From contig CM053027.1 in assembly GCA_028564925.1 (NCBI GenBank), forward strand, positions 243,375,649-243,439,648: a stretch of 64,000 nucleotides of DNA, written 5' to 3'. The notes below the pieces were generated by a model that saw only the letters and a program-made list of their open reading frames with translations, ran no database searches and was not told where the DNA came from. Both the position numbers and the translations under genes were made by a program. Source of the stretch: Lithobates sylvaticus (lineage: Eukaryota; Chordata; Amphibia; Anura; Ranidae). Shown piece after piece: positions 43,361-54,141 of this stretch (position 1 is the stretch's first letter; every line of letters starts with the position of its first letter).

Positions 43361-43368
43361 CTGGCTGG
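43361..43368. repeat. Target-site duplication of hAT-B, right copy (CTGGCTGG)
   Basis: Matches 32649-32656. The hAT-1 array unit continues after it with CTGCCTTAGATGACAACA. Confidence 0.88.
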
Positions 43369-43607
43369 CTGCCTTAGATGACAACAGGCCAGAAGGGTAA
43401 AGGTGGTTTAATGTGATACTACAATTCTGTACTAACAGCACGCACACACTAGACTAATCCCCAGAATCACAGCAGATAATTTCAGCACTCAGCATCAGCA
43501 GAATGAATAAAACAGCAGACAATGTCAGCAGCACTCAGCAGAATGAATAACACAGCAGATACTATGAGCACTCAGCAGAATGAATAACGCCCGATGTTCA
43601 ATTCTTT
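43369..43607. other. Tail of hAT-1 beyond the nested hAT-B
   Basis: The remainder of a 118-bp array unit, then ACTAACAGCACGCACACACT and three imperfect repeats of CACTCAGCAGAATGAATAAC. The first corresponds, reversed, to AGTGTGTGCGTGCTGTTAGT in hAT-A (near 23331). The sequence stops at CGCCCGATGTTCAATTC, about 45 bases short of the expected end, where the T-run of L1-3 starts. Confidence 0.75.
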
Positions 43608-44122
43608 TTTTTTTTTTTCAAATTTAAATCTTTATTTATCTTTAGGAGAAGCAAGGAATACACTCTACCGTCATCACATCTCACATATTATCCACATCTA
43701 TAAATACACTTCTGGTAATCAATTAGGTCATTTCCAAAAAAAAACATATTGCTTCACACAATAGATATCGTCAACTCTACTGTCACTTTCTAATTTCTCA
43801 AATAATACAAATGAAAATAAGATGGGATATCCACTGCCTTTACCCAGGGCTCGAGTTTCTCTCAGGCTCTGCCCTAAGGTTCCCTTTTTATATGTTCATA
43901 GAATGTTAAACCTTCTCTTACTCCTATATTTTATTACCCACAAAAAGGAAAATAACCTAAACAATAACACAAAAAACCCACCCCCTCCCCCAAGAAAAAA
44001 AAAAAGGGGGGGGGAATTTAGGCAAGATTTACCTCTCTCCTTCCCCTCCCCTCCATCTCCCCCCCCCCGTCCCCCTCCCTCCACCCCTCCCCCATAGTTA
44101 CCCTCAACTTTCCTCTCTATTT
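43608..44122 (-). terminator. L1-3 3' untranslated region and poly-A tail
   Basis: Read on the minus strand: after the ORF2 stop come a purine- and G-rich run (about 44095-43985), a 3' segment ending GATAAATAAAGATTTAAATTTG, and the A-tail. The ending resembles that of L1-2. Confidence 0.8.
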
Positions 44123-44125
44123 TCA

Positions 44126-47100
44126 ATTGTCCAGGTTTACATCTATAAGCTTTCTCCCCTCCTCTGAATTAATATAAAGATTCCATGCGGACCATGTTTC
44201 CAGATATCTCCATCTTTTCTGTCGGGATGACCATACCAGGTCCTCCATATAGTTTAATTGCTCTACCTTTTTAAGCCACATTCCCACAGATGGTGATTGT
44301 GTCTGCTTCCACATAAGTGGGATACAAGATTTAGCTGCCTTCAGAAGGTGGCATAAAACAGTTTTCTTATATATTTTAATAGAACTTCTCGTATCTTGTA
44401 ATAGAAAAAGGGATGGGTCTTCTGGTAAATCTTGTTCACAAAATTTTTGAGAGATTCTCCGAACTTCTTTCCAGAAATCCCTTACTCTAGGACAAGCCCA
44501 GAAAATATGTACTAACGTCCCCTTTTCTTCTCCGCAACGGCAGCATCTATGCAATAATACTGGGGTACGATACCATCGCGACAGAATCTTAAAGTTGGTC
44601 TCCTGTGTTCTTATACAGATTGAAGATTCAAATATGTTGCCTATTATTTTATTACATTGCTCCTCCGAGAATGTTTAATCTAGGTCTCTTTCCCACTCCC
44701 TAAAAAAGGGCAATCTGAAATCTTCCGGCGGTGTCATTAACAGCGCATACATTCTAGACAGGGTGTGATGCAGTGCCCCATTTACATTACAATACCTCTC
44801 AAATGTTGTTAGCGCGCGATCGTAGCCACCTAGTGGCTTTAATGTATTTAAAAAGTGTCTCAGCTGTGTTGCACGCCACCGATCCAGTTGGAGTGCTGTA
44901 GATCCTATTGTCATCGCCTGTATCGTAGGCCATGTTCCATTTATCATAAAGTGTGAAGCTTGGAATATCCCTTGTTCTATCAGTGCTCTAAAGTTTCCAT
45001 CCCTTAATCCTGGTTCAAATTGTGGGTTTCCCAGTATTGGGAACAGGGGAGAAGCTATTGCCGACAGTTTGCCTTCTACAAATAATCTATAACTCATCTT
45101 CAAAGTGGGTCCTATCAGTGGATGTCCCTTTACTGAAATCGGGAGTTTTCTATAACACCAAGCGGCTCTTTGCAGTATCACCTTGCTTTGCGCCTGTTCT
45201 AAACCCGGCCACATCTTCCATTCCCCATGTATGCTCCAGTCTATCAGTCGGCTCACAAGTGCCGCCTGGTAGTATTTATATATATCTGGTAAAGCTAAAC
45301 CCCCATATTTTTTGGGTAGATTCAGTAGAGATCTGCTAATTCTTGGGCGTTTGTTTGCCCATATAAATCTAGTCACTAAGGATTGTATTTGCTTAAAATA
45401 GTTTTTAGGTATATCGATTGGTAATGCCTGAAACAAATATAGGAACTTCGGGAGAATGCTCATTTTAATAATATTACACCTCCCAAACCATGAAAAAAGT
45501 CCTTTCTGCCATTTTCCAAGAAGTTTTTGCACATTGTGTAATAATGGGGGGAAGTTAAGTTTATACGTACATGAAAGATCTGACGGAATAAGAGTTCCCA
45601 GGTATTTCAGAGCTTGGTCTGACCATTTAATTTTATAACTTAACTTCAATGTTCTCAGTATCTCTTTAGGAATCATTACTCCCATAGCTTCAGATTTTGA
45701 TAGGTTTATCTTAAAGTCTGATAGAGCACCATAGGCCTCTATTTCTTTCAAAAGATTAGGTAGTGAAACTATTGGGTTAGTTAATGAGAATAGCATATCG
45801 TCCGCGTAAGCCGAAGTCTTATATTGCCTTCCCCCTACTGATAGGCCCCCTATATCTGGGTTTGAACGAATTTTACACAGTAAGGGTTCTAAGGACAGAA
45901 CAAATAAGATTGGGGACAGGGGACAACCCTGTCTAGTCCCGTTTTTAACCTTAAATAATTGAGAAACAACCCCATTCACTTTTACCTGAGCAGTTGGTTG
46001 GGTATAGATACTTGAAATCCATCGGAACATGTTATTTCCCAATCCTATCCGCTTTAATACTGAGAACATAAAATGTCAATTAATACAGTCAAAGGCTTTC
46101 TCTGCATCTGTCCCCAAAAATAAACATGGAATTTTATAAGTATTAGCTACATGGATAAGGTTCAAGGATCTAATTGTGTTGTCTCGTGCTTCCCGCATCT
46201 GAACGAACCCTATCTGATCTTGATTAACCAGGAAGGGTAAGTATCTCCCAATCCATTGTACAGTTTAACCAATTGGGGCCCTAAAATAGGGAAAAGGAGT
46301 TTATAATACTGGGCCGTAAACCCGTCTGGGCCGGGGGCTTTGCCTATCTTTGCTAGATTTACTGCTTGTTGAACTTCCTCCGGTGTAATTGGTCTTTCCA
46401 GATCTTGTTGTGCGGTAGGTGTCAGTCCAGACATTCCAGAAGAAGCTAGATATTCTTCAACCGCCTTCTGGTTTAGAGGATTTGACTGTTAATTGTACAA
46501 GGATGAATAAAAGTCTTTAAATTTCTCTGCTATGTCTCTTGGCAATACGTATTTTCTATCTTCACTTCCCATAATCGAAGGAACATAAGTTCTTAATTGC
46601 TGCTCCCTTAAAGAGTTAGCAAGTTGTTTACCACATTTGTTCCCATATTCATAACTCTGTTTTCGTCCTGCTTGTATTGCTTTTTTAGCTTTATACATGA
46701 GTAAATCTGTAGTCTGTCTCCGTGCCTTCAATAACTCCCGTTCCCACTCTATATTAGGGGTTCGCTTATGTAAAATTTCTAAGCGATGAATATCTGCCAT
46801 TAAAGCTGTTAATTTTGCCTCTCTCTCTCTTTTTATCCTAGCCCCATGTTTGATCAACACTCCCCGGATCACTGCTTTGTGAGCTTCCCAGATAACACCG
46901 GGATTGCATTCAAGTGTATCGTTAATCTGAAAGTACCATGTTGCCTCTTTACAGACCTCTTCTAAAACCAAGGGGTCTTGTAAGAGGCTTTCATTTAGTT
47001 TCCACGAAGCAGGGCCGGGGCATTGAGTTTCTGATAGCGTATATTTCAAAAAAATTGGTGCGTGGTCAGACCACGTAATCTTCCCAATGTTAACTTCCTC

Positions 47101-47751
47101 TATTGCATGTGCTTGGCTGTGTAAGGTAAAAAAATAATCTATCCGGGAATATGTTTTGTGCGGGGTTGAATAAAATGAATAGTCTCTTTCTCCAGCGTGA
47201 AAGAGGCGCCAGGTGTCCACTAGTCTGGCTCCATATAGCATCTTCAAGATTTGTTTCCGAACCTTCAGAAGTGCAGCCGAGATCCCTGCTGAAGTATCCT
47301 CTCCTGGTACTAAGGGAATATTCAGGTCTCCCCCCAATATAAGCTGCCCTTCTAGAATACCCATAGTTTTATCCAAAAATTTCCTAAAAAAGATATCCTG
47401 TTGTAAGTTTGGGGCGTAAAAGGAAGCAAGTGTCACACCTATCTCCCCAATTTTTCCCTTTAGTATCAGATATCGCCCCCCGACATCTATCAGAGACTCT
47501 GTACATGTCCATGGGATCTTATTGGCAATCAAAATAGACACCCCCTTTGTCTTAGCCAGGGGGTTGGTAGCATGGTAGCCTATTGGAAAAAATCCACTTC
47601 TAAGTAAGGGGAGATTATTCTCCCTAAAGTGAGTTTCCTGGATAAATGCTATATCAATTTTTAACTGTTTTAGCTCCTGTAGCAAAATATGTCGCTTTTC
47701 AGGAGTGTTCAGTCCCTTAGCGTTAATTGATACTACTGAGAGAGAGTCCAT
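44126..47751 (-). pseudogene. L1-3 ORF2 (endonuclease, reverse transcriptase), broken
   Basis: The start MDSLSVVSINAKGLNTPEKR is at 47751. The endonuclease is complete: IQETHFREN, GGDLNIPL, SRIDYFF and WSDHAPI. The reverse transcriptase has GKAPGPDGF, NGTRQGCPLSPILF, AYADDMLFSL, and the C-terminal CCRCGEEKGTLVHIFWAC. Lesions: in-frame stops at about 46487, 46079 (a Trp codon turned TGA in the NWHF segment) and 44674. In addition, about 60 residues are missing with loss of frame near 46240, between YNGLG and NQDQIGF. The missing block contains the YRPISLLN segment of the reverse transcriptase. Confidence 0.9.
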
Positions 47752-49467
47752 CCCTCCTCTCTAACCAGAGAGGGATTAAAGAAAGAGCCCCAAATGGGGG
47801 AGAGAGGAGGAAGAGGAGAGAGAGAAGAGAGAAGAAAAAAAAAAAAAGGGAAAAAGGTAAAAGGAACCCCAAACCCCTACACCCTCCCGACTAACGCCCC
47901 CCGCGGAGGGCACCCTTCTGCACCCTCTCCCGGTGGGTCAAAGCTTATTAGCTTTATACACTCAAACCTCCTACGACCTATCTCCTATATGAGTGTTTGC
48001 CTAATGGGGGGTATGATTGAGCATGACCCCCTGAGGGGAGTCCCCGGCTACCCCCAACAGCTCCTACTACTCTCGTTGAGTCTATTACATTACAGTGCCT
48101 CTTTACAGCCTTATAATATTTAATACATTCTACTAACAGCGCCTTACACCATATTTATTCATACTTAATCTTATTACTTTACAAAAAAAAAAAGAAATTA
48201 TCCACTCTAAGAGGGGGAGAAAAGGGGGGGAGGGGGAGGGGGGGAGAAAAGGGGGGGAGGGAGGGGGGGGAACCACTTAGGCATCCTGTGACAAAAACCC
48301 TTTTCCTATATGGAGGGTTTATCTTTAAAAAAAAAAAAACCATCAGACTATCTGTCTATTTTTTATCCTTTTCATCTCCCATACAAAAGGTAAAGTGGAG
48401 AAGAAGAAAAAAACCCACAAATATACAGCCTGTATTGCAAGTATTGCCCTTTATTGCTAAATCCCATTACTACGGGTATATCTTCCACCCTCTCAGACTC
48501 CCCCCCCCCCTTTTACCCAAGTGACCCTCTCCTTATGTCATAGTGTGCAAATACCTTAGATTCCCTGTGTTTAATATATTTGTGTATTTTAGTGATCCCT
48601 TTCCCCTACTAAATGTGTTTCCTTTATATATACTACAATATATACGAAGACCCAAGGTCTTACATACACCCAAAAAAAAAAAAAAACAACCCCAAAAAAT
48701 GGGGGGTTCTCCCCCCAAAAAGTGCAGTTGCCACCCCCTTGCGCCCAAGTACTCTCTAAGTATTTAGAGAAAAATTGTGTATTTAGTGTAATAATGTGTT
48801 AGTGTACAAAAAAAAAAAAAATTACTTAGTCTACCCCTCTTCCTCTCCCCCCAGTGCTCCATCCCTCTAAAACCCATAGGATGGGGAGCAGGGATGGTGG
48901 CCCGTATCTATACCGACATCAGGACTATCATCTCATCTTAGTTCATACATATACACACTATACTACTATACACATATATATACATATTCCCTTTTTCACT
49001 TCCCTCCCCACCTCTCCTCCTCCCTCTCCAATACATTTGATCTATATAGAACATTTGGTATACATTTATTATATAGAGTGATATTGTAATATTTTACATC
49101 ACCCCTCCCCTCCCTCCCCCCCCACCCCCCCCCCTCTATCCCACAAAAAAAAAAAGGGGGGGACTAATCAGGCACCTCTACCCCCTACCCATCTATTTTA
49201 ACATTTATATACACCATCTAGACTGGTATACGTTTTTCTTCATACACATTCCATATTCAAATATCTATGCATAAATATTTTGTATGCCCAGTCATATCTT
49301 GTACATAATCTAACATTCTATCCATTCCTACAAGTATATTATCACCGCAACTGTCCCTGGGGAGAGGGGGGGGGGAAGGGGGAAAACTTCAAAAAATAAA
49401 AAAACGGGCACTGTTCATAGGTTCCTTCAGTAAATTCCTAGGCATAGTTGATCTGGTTTATACCAAG
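47752..49467 (-). other. L1-3 spacer between ORF1 and ORF2, rich in homopolymer runs
   Basis: 1.7 kb with A-, C- and G-runs (near 47835, 48180-48265, 48325, 48500, 48670, 48810, 49100-49160, 49365). On the minus strand they are T- and C/G-runs, as in the L1-2 spacer. No gene is seen. Confidence 0.75.
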
Positions 49468-50669
49468 CTAGTCTCTTGATCTAGTGTCTTTACGGTTAGG
49501 CCTCTGTGGTAGAATCTGCAACCAGTCCAATATCAAAAATGGCTCCACACCCAAGAACAGAAACAAATCTGGGAGATCTAATTTAGAACGGAGCCAAAAT
49601 GAAGCACCCCCCTTCCGTATGAAAACTGACACTGGAAATCTCCAATGGTATGTACCTCCCCCATCCTGTATCCTATCCAATACTGGGCGCAGTAGCGCTC
49701 TGCGCTGTAAGGTGGCTCTAGACAGGTCCGGGAGAATTTTCAACTGTTCACCTTTAAAGTCTATTACACCCATCTCCCAAGCTTTCCTCAGCACGATTTC
49801 TCTGTGTGCAAAATAATGTAAACGACAAATAACATCACGGGAGCGGTTCGGGCGACTTGGATCTTTAGACATGGGACCCGGGGCTCTATGAACTCTGTCA
49901 ATCTCCATGTTCGGGGGTATCCCCTCCTTTAACATTAATTGAAAAACAGACATTACCGTGTCATGTAGATTTTCTGCCCCTACAGGTTCTGGAACTCCCC
50001 GGAGTCGCACGTTGCACCGGCGGCTTCTGTCCTCGAGCTCCTCTATCTGTAATTGTAGTGCTACTGTAGTATCCAATTGAGCAGATCTATTTTTTCCAGG
50101 TCAGCTACTTTCTGCTCCAAAGTCGCTGCACACTGTTCCAAGCTTTGTGAATTTTTTTCACCTTCCGCTACACGCTCCGTTAGCCCGTGTACCTCAAGCC
50201 GCACCTGCTGCGATTCTTTTAGATGCGTTTCCTCTATTCTAATGATCAAAGCCTCTATATATGCCTTAGTAGGGAGAGCCTGTATCAATGTTTTTAAGTC
50301 TTCTACCTCTCCTCTCAAACTTCCTTGCTCCATATCCCCACTAAGGGTTCCAACCACCACCGTTTTCTGAGAAGTCACCTGAGAGGTCTGCGGGGCAATC
50401 TGCAGTGCTTCCATACTCCTCCTTACCGTCCTATGTGTCTGTGTTATTAACGCTGATACTGGTGCTGGTAAATTTTCTTCAGGACACTCCACTGCCGGGA
50501 CTTTTTCCATTCTAGATTCCCCCACCTCTCCCTGTATTTCCAGCGCTGTAGCCTGCACTTGTGGTGTTGAAAAGTACTGCCCAATCCGCGTTTGCTCTCC
50601 AACTAAGTCTTTAGCGGCTTTAGCCGCTTTGCGGGAGGTCTTGGACTCCCGCTGTCTCCCCGAGTGCAT
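49468..50669 (-). pseudogene. L1-3 ORF1, one frameshift
   Basis: Minus-strand frame from the ATG at 50669 (MHSGRQRESKTSRKAAKAAK) with a coiled-coil part (EALIIRIEETHLKESQQVRL). The frame changes near 50070-50080, and the RRM (EELEDRSRRCNVRLRGVPEP) and C-terminal domain (ATLQRRALLRPVL, YHWRFPVSVFI) continue in the second frame to 49468. Together this is about 400 codons. It is clearly homologous to L1-2 ORF1 but with a shorter N-terminus. Confidence 0.87.
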
Positions 50670-50755
50670 ACCGCCCCTTACAGCTTAGTGCCCTGGTCTA
50701 TTGCAGTCCGGCGGTATCCCGATCTAGCGGCTCCCAGACCTGTTCTGACCCCCCA
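50670..50755 (-). promoter_or_regulatory. L1-3 5' untranslated region (short)
   Basis: 86 bp between the presumed 5' end and the ORF1 ATG. It is much shorter than the 245 bp of L1-2, so the element may be slightly 5'-truncated or the true start may lie further right. Confidence 0.4.
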
Positions 50756-51229
50756 GAAACAGCTGATTCAGTCCCCTTAGCCCTCTTATTCCACTACAAA
50801 AGGCTATTAGCTATAAGGAAATCCTCTTGCGAAGCTTTTGACAATAATTGGAAATGTTGGAAGGAATGGTATAGGCGTTAAACCACAGAAATGGTTAAGT
50901 GTTATTCACGTGTTCTGGATTCCCACCTCTACTCCCTCTCCTCTTTCCGACTGGCCCCACTTATCCTTATCTCTCCCCTGTCCTTCCCCCTCCTTGCTTT
51001 TGCCTTACTTATAATGTATGCCTCTGACTTGAACAATTTAGATACCGTGAAGTTACATTGTACAGGGAATACTCTGCCTGGCCTCTTCCGGCACAGTCTG
51101 TTCTCAGTTGGGGTGCTGGAGGAGTTGAGGTAGGGACGCGCATCTTACTTATGCTCCCGGTATAACAAACATTGCTGATTTCGTATGTCACTTTTCACCA
51201 TGTTCATAACATGTCAAAGACTGTTTAAT
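50756..51229. other. Unassigned stretch between L1-3 and the CR1-group fragment
   Basis: About 470 bp without homology that I can name. The plus strand is pyrimidine-rich at 50930-51000 (CTCCCTCTCCTCTTTCC). A minus-strand reading of 51060-51010 (NFTVSKLFKSEAYIISKAKA) could be a CR1-group linker, but this is weak. It might instead be extra 5' sequence of L1-3. Confidence 0.3.
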
Positions 51230-51359
51230 GTTCAATGAATTGTGTTTACAAAATGTTTTATATAGAATATCTTGAAAAAAATAATAATAATGTTATGGTC
51301 ACTGCTACCCAGATGTTCTTTTATATGAATATTGGTAATAAGCTCTGCATGGATTCCTA

Positions 51360-51367
51360 GTTGGGAC
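51360..51367. repeat. Target-site duplication of hAT-C, left copy (GTTGGGAC)
   Basis: Directly before TAAGGATGGGCCC, repeated at 54134-54141. Confidence 0.95.
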
Positions 51368-54133
51368 TAAGGATGGGCCCGGTGTTCGATTCGAACCCAT
51401 GGGGCCGCTCGCATCAAATTCGTGTGATGCGAGCGGCCCCGCAATGCATTGCGGCCCGCGCAGTGCAATGCTGGCTGATGATTGGCCAAGCATGCACTGT
51501 GACCCCGCATGCTTGGCCAATCACAGCGCCGGCAGTGAGGAGAGCCATAATTGGCTACAGGCCGGCGGCCTCGCATATTATGTTTCAGTCAGTGTCAGCG
51601 TGTCAGTGTGCTGCTGACAATATATGCTCTATTTCTGGGGATATGTGTGTGCATGCTGTTAGAACAGCATTGCAGTATCACATCTGGGGGGTGTCTATAG
51701 GTGGCCTGTGAAGGGGGGCAGGTTTCCTGTGCTTAGAACTTTCCCTGCAAAAAAGTGTCATTTTTGCAGGAAAAAAGCTATTTAAAAACACTTGCGGCTA
51801 ATGAATTGATGGCTCCTGTAACTGTCATTCATTAATAAAAAACAAAAAAAAAGCATAGGGGTCCCCCCAAATTCAATAACTAGGCCCTTCAGGTCTGGGA
51901 TGGATATTAAGGGGAACCCCAGCCAAAAAAAAAATGGCGTAGGGTCCCCCTCAAAATCCATACCAGACCCTTGAGGTCTGGTATGGATTTTAAGGGGAAC
52001 CCTAGCCAAAAAAAATGGTGTGGGGTCCCCCTCAAAATCCATACCAGACCCTTATCCGAGCACGCAACCTGGCAGGCCGCAGGAAAAGAGGGGGGGACGA
52101 GAGCGGCCCCCCCTCCCGCCTGAACCGTACCAGGCCACATGCCCTCAACATTGGGAGGATGCTTTGGGGGTCTAAGACCCCCAAAGCACCTTGTCCCCAT
52201 GTTGATGAGGACAAGGGCCTCTTCCCCACAACCCTGGCCATTGGTTGTGGGGGTCTGCGGGCGGGGGCTTATCGGAATCTGGAAGCCCCCTTTAACAAGG
52301 GGACCCCCATATCCCGCCCCCCCCTGTGTGAAATGGTAAGGGGGTACAAAAGTACCCCTACCATTTCACTAAAAAAGTGGCAAAAATTGTAAAAATGACA
52401 GGAGACAGTCTTTGACAATTCCTTTATTAAAATCTTCTTTCTTCTTTCTTCATCCTTCAGTTTCTTCATCTTCTCCTTCGGTCATCTTCTTCCATCTTCT
52501 TCTTCCATTTTCTTCTTCCTCCGATCCGCTGCTTCTTGCGCTGGTCTTCTCGTCCTTCTCGTCCGGCATCTTCTTCCGTCGGCGTCGGCGTCGGTGTCTC
52601 TGTCCCTTCTTGGGCCGCTCCGCGCAATGGGAGGCTCCCGCTGTGTGAGGCTCCGCTCAGTCTGACAGGTCTTTTATAATGGAGGGCACCTGGTGACCCT
52701 GCCCCCTCTGACGCACAGGGACGTCATGGGGAATTCCATGATGGCTTTCCCCATGATGTCAGAGGGGGGCGGGGTCACCAGGTGCCCTCCGTTTTAAAAG
52801 ACCTGTCAGATGGAGCGGAGCCTCACACAGCGGGAGCCTCCCATTGCGCGGAGCGGCCCAAGAAGACACCGACGCCGACGGAAGAAGATGCCGGACAAGA
52901 AGGACGAGAAGACCAGCGCAAGAAGAAGCGGATCGGAGGAAGAAGAAGATGGAAGAAGATGACGGAAGGAGAAGATAAGGAAACCGAAGGATGAAGAAAG
53001 AAGAAAGAAGATTTTAATAAAGGAATTGTCAAAGACTGTCTCCTGTCATTTTTACAATTTTTGCCACTTTTTTGGTGAAATGGTAGGGGTACTTTTGTAC
53101 CCCCTTACCATTTCACACAGGGGGGGGGCCGGGATCTGGGGGCCCCCTTGTTAAAGGGGGCTTCCAGATTCCGATAAGCCCCCCGCCCGCAGACCCCCAC
53201 AACCAATGGCCAGGGTTGTGGGGTCTTAAGAGGCCCTTGTCCTCATCAACATGGGGACAAGGTGCTTTGGGGGTCTTAGACCCCCAAAGCATCCTCCCAA
53301 TGTTGAGGGCATGTGGCCTGGTACGGTTCAGGCGGGAGGGGGGGCCGCTCTCGTCCCCCCTCTTTTCCTGCGGCCTGCCAGGTTGCGTGCTCGGATAAGG
53401 GTCTGGTATGGATTTTGAGGGGGACCCCACGCCATTTTTTTTGGCTAGGGTTCCCCTTAAAATCCATATCAGACCTCAAGGGTCTGGTATGGATTTTGAG
53501 GGGGACCCTACGCCATTTTTTTTTTTTTTTTTGGCTGGGGATCCCCTTAATATCCATCCCAGACCTGAAGGGCCTGGTTATTGAATTTGGGGGGACCCCT
53601 ACGCTTTTTTTTTTTTTTCATTTTTTTTATTTTTTATCAATGACTTTTTTTTATGAATGAGTTTCAATGAATGACTGTTCTCTGTATTACGGGAGCCGTG
53701 AATTAACATTAGACGCGAGTGATTTTAAATAGCTTTTTTACTTTCAAAAATGACACTTTGCGCAGAGACAGTTCTAAACACGGGAAACATGCGCCCCTTC
53801 ACAGGCATACTATAGACACCCCCCAGGTACGAAATTTAAAAGAATATTACACTTTTATTGTTTCAATTTAAGCATTATTAAAATCACTGCTCCTGAAAAA
53901 ACGGCCGTTTTTAAAAAAAAAATTTGCATTGATACATGTCCCCTGGGGCAGGACCCAGGTCCCCAAACACTTTTTATGACATTAACATGCATATTAGCCT
54001 TTAAAATTTGCACTTTTAATTTCGAACGTTCGCATACATTATAACTAATAGGGTTCTAAAGCTCGCACGGACTTTAGGTCCGTTCGCGGGTTCTGGTGCG
54101 AGCCGAACGGGGGCGGTGTTTGGCTCATCCCTA
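51368..54133 (-). mobile_element. Non-autonomous hAT element (hAT-C), snapback type
   Basis: 2766 bp. The ends are TAAGGATGGGCCC and GCTCATCCCTA, so the left end has one changed base against the family. The 8-bp target duplication is clean. The left ~300 bp match the right end of hAT-B (reversed) and the right ~500 bp match its left end. The interior is a near-perfect giant inverted repeat. There is no transposase. It sits inside the CR1-group endonuclease fragment, whose frame is restored when it is removed. Confidence 0.94.
51850..53615. repeat. Giant internal inverted repeat of hAT-C
   Basis: The arms are about 51850-52734 and 52740-53615, centred near 52737 (GGGAATTCCATGATGGCTTTCC). Examples of paired blocks: AATAACTAGGCCCTTCAGGT (near 51880) against the complement near 53570, and CGAGCACGCAACCTGGCAGG (52057) against CCTGCCAGGTTGCGTGCTCG (53375). 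The arms differ by only a few bases and small indels, which implies recent origin or ongoing repair between arms. Confidence 0.9.
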
Positions 54134-54141
54134 GTTGGGAC
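54134..54141. repeat. Target-site duplication of hAT-C, right copy (GTTGGGAC)
   Basis: Matches 51360-51367. Confidence 0.95.

Larger units (their letters stand above)
26206..43607 (-). mobile_element. Old autonomous hAT (hAT-1), host of the nested hAT-B
   Basis: It begins TAGGGATGAGCCGAAC at 26206, the same end as hAT-B. Its subterminal sequence, 3' tandem array, transposase gene and 5' tandem array follow in the same order. hAT-B (32657-43360) sits inside the 5' array, which resumes at 43361. The remaining tail (43420-43607) matches sequence about 350-50 bases from the hAT right end. The last ~45 bases are missing where L1-3 begins. The outer 8 bases at 26198-26205 are ATGGTGGA. I do not find the partner copy. 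Confidence 0.88.
43608..50755 (-). mobile_element. L1-clade LINE (L1-3), nearly full length, degenerate
   Basis: Minus-strand element of ~7.1 kb with the same plan as L1-2: ORF1, a ~1.7-kb homopolymer-rich spacer, ORF2, a 3' end with AATAAA-like signal and poly-A (T-run at 43608-43619). The 5' end is placed at 50755 because the minus strand there reads TGGGGGGTCAG, like the L1-2 start. No certain target duplication is seen. ATGTTCAAT occurs before the T-run (43596-43604) and again at 51218-51226. If that is the duplication, the element is ~460 bp longer. Confidence 0.88.

Noticed and set aside
42982-43400. Open frames of 80-95 codons near the right end of hAT-B
   Set aside because: They lie in GC-rich hairpins that read alike on both strands, and similar frames appear in hAT-A and hAT-C ends. 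They are structural sequence and not genes.
43608-43619. T-run as an RNA polymerase III terminator of a small RNA gene
   Set aside because: No A and B box or tRNA-like sequence is seen nearby. It is the reverse-strand poly-A tail of L1-3.
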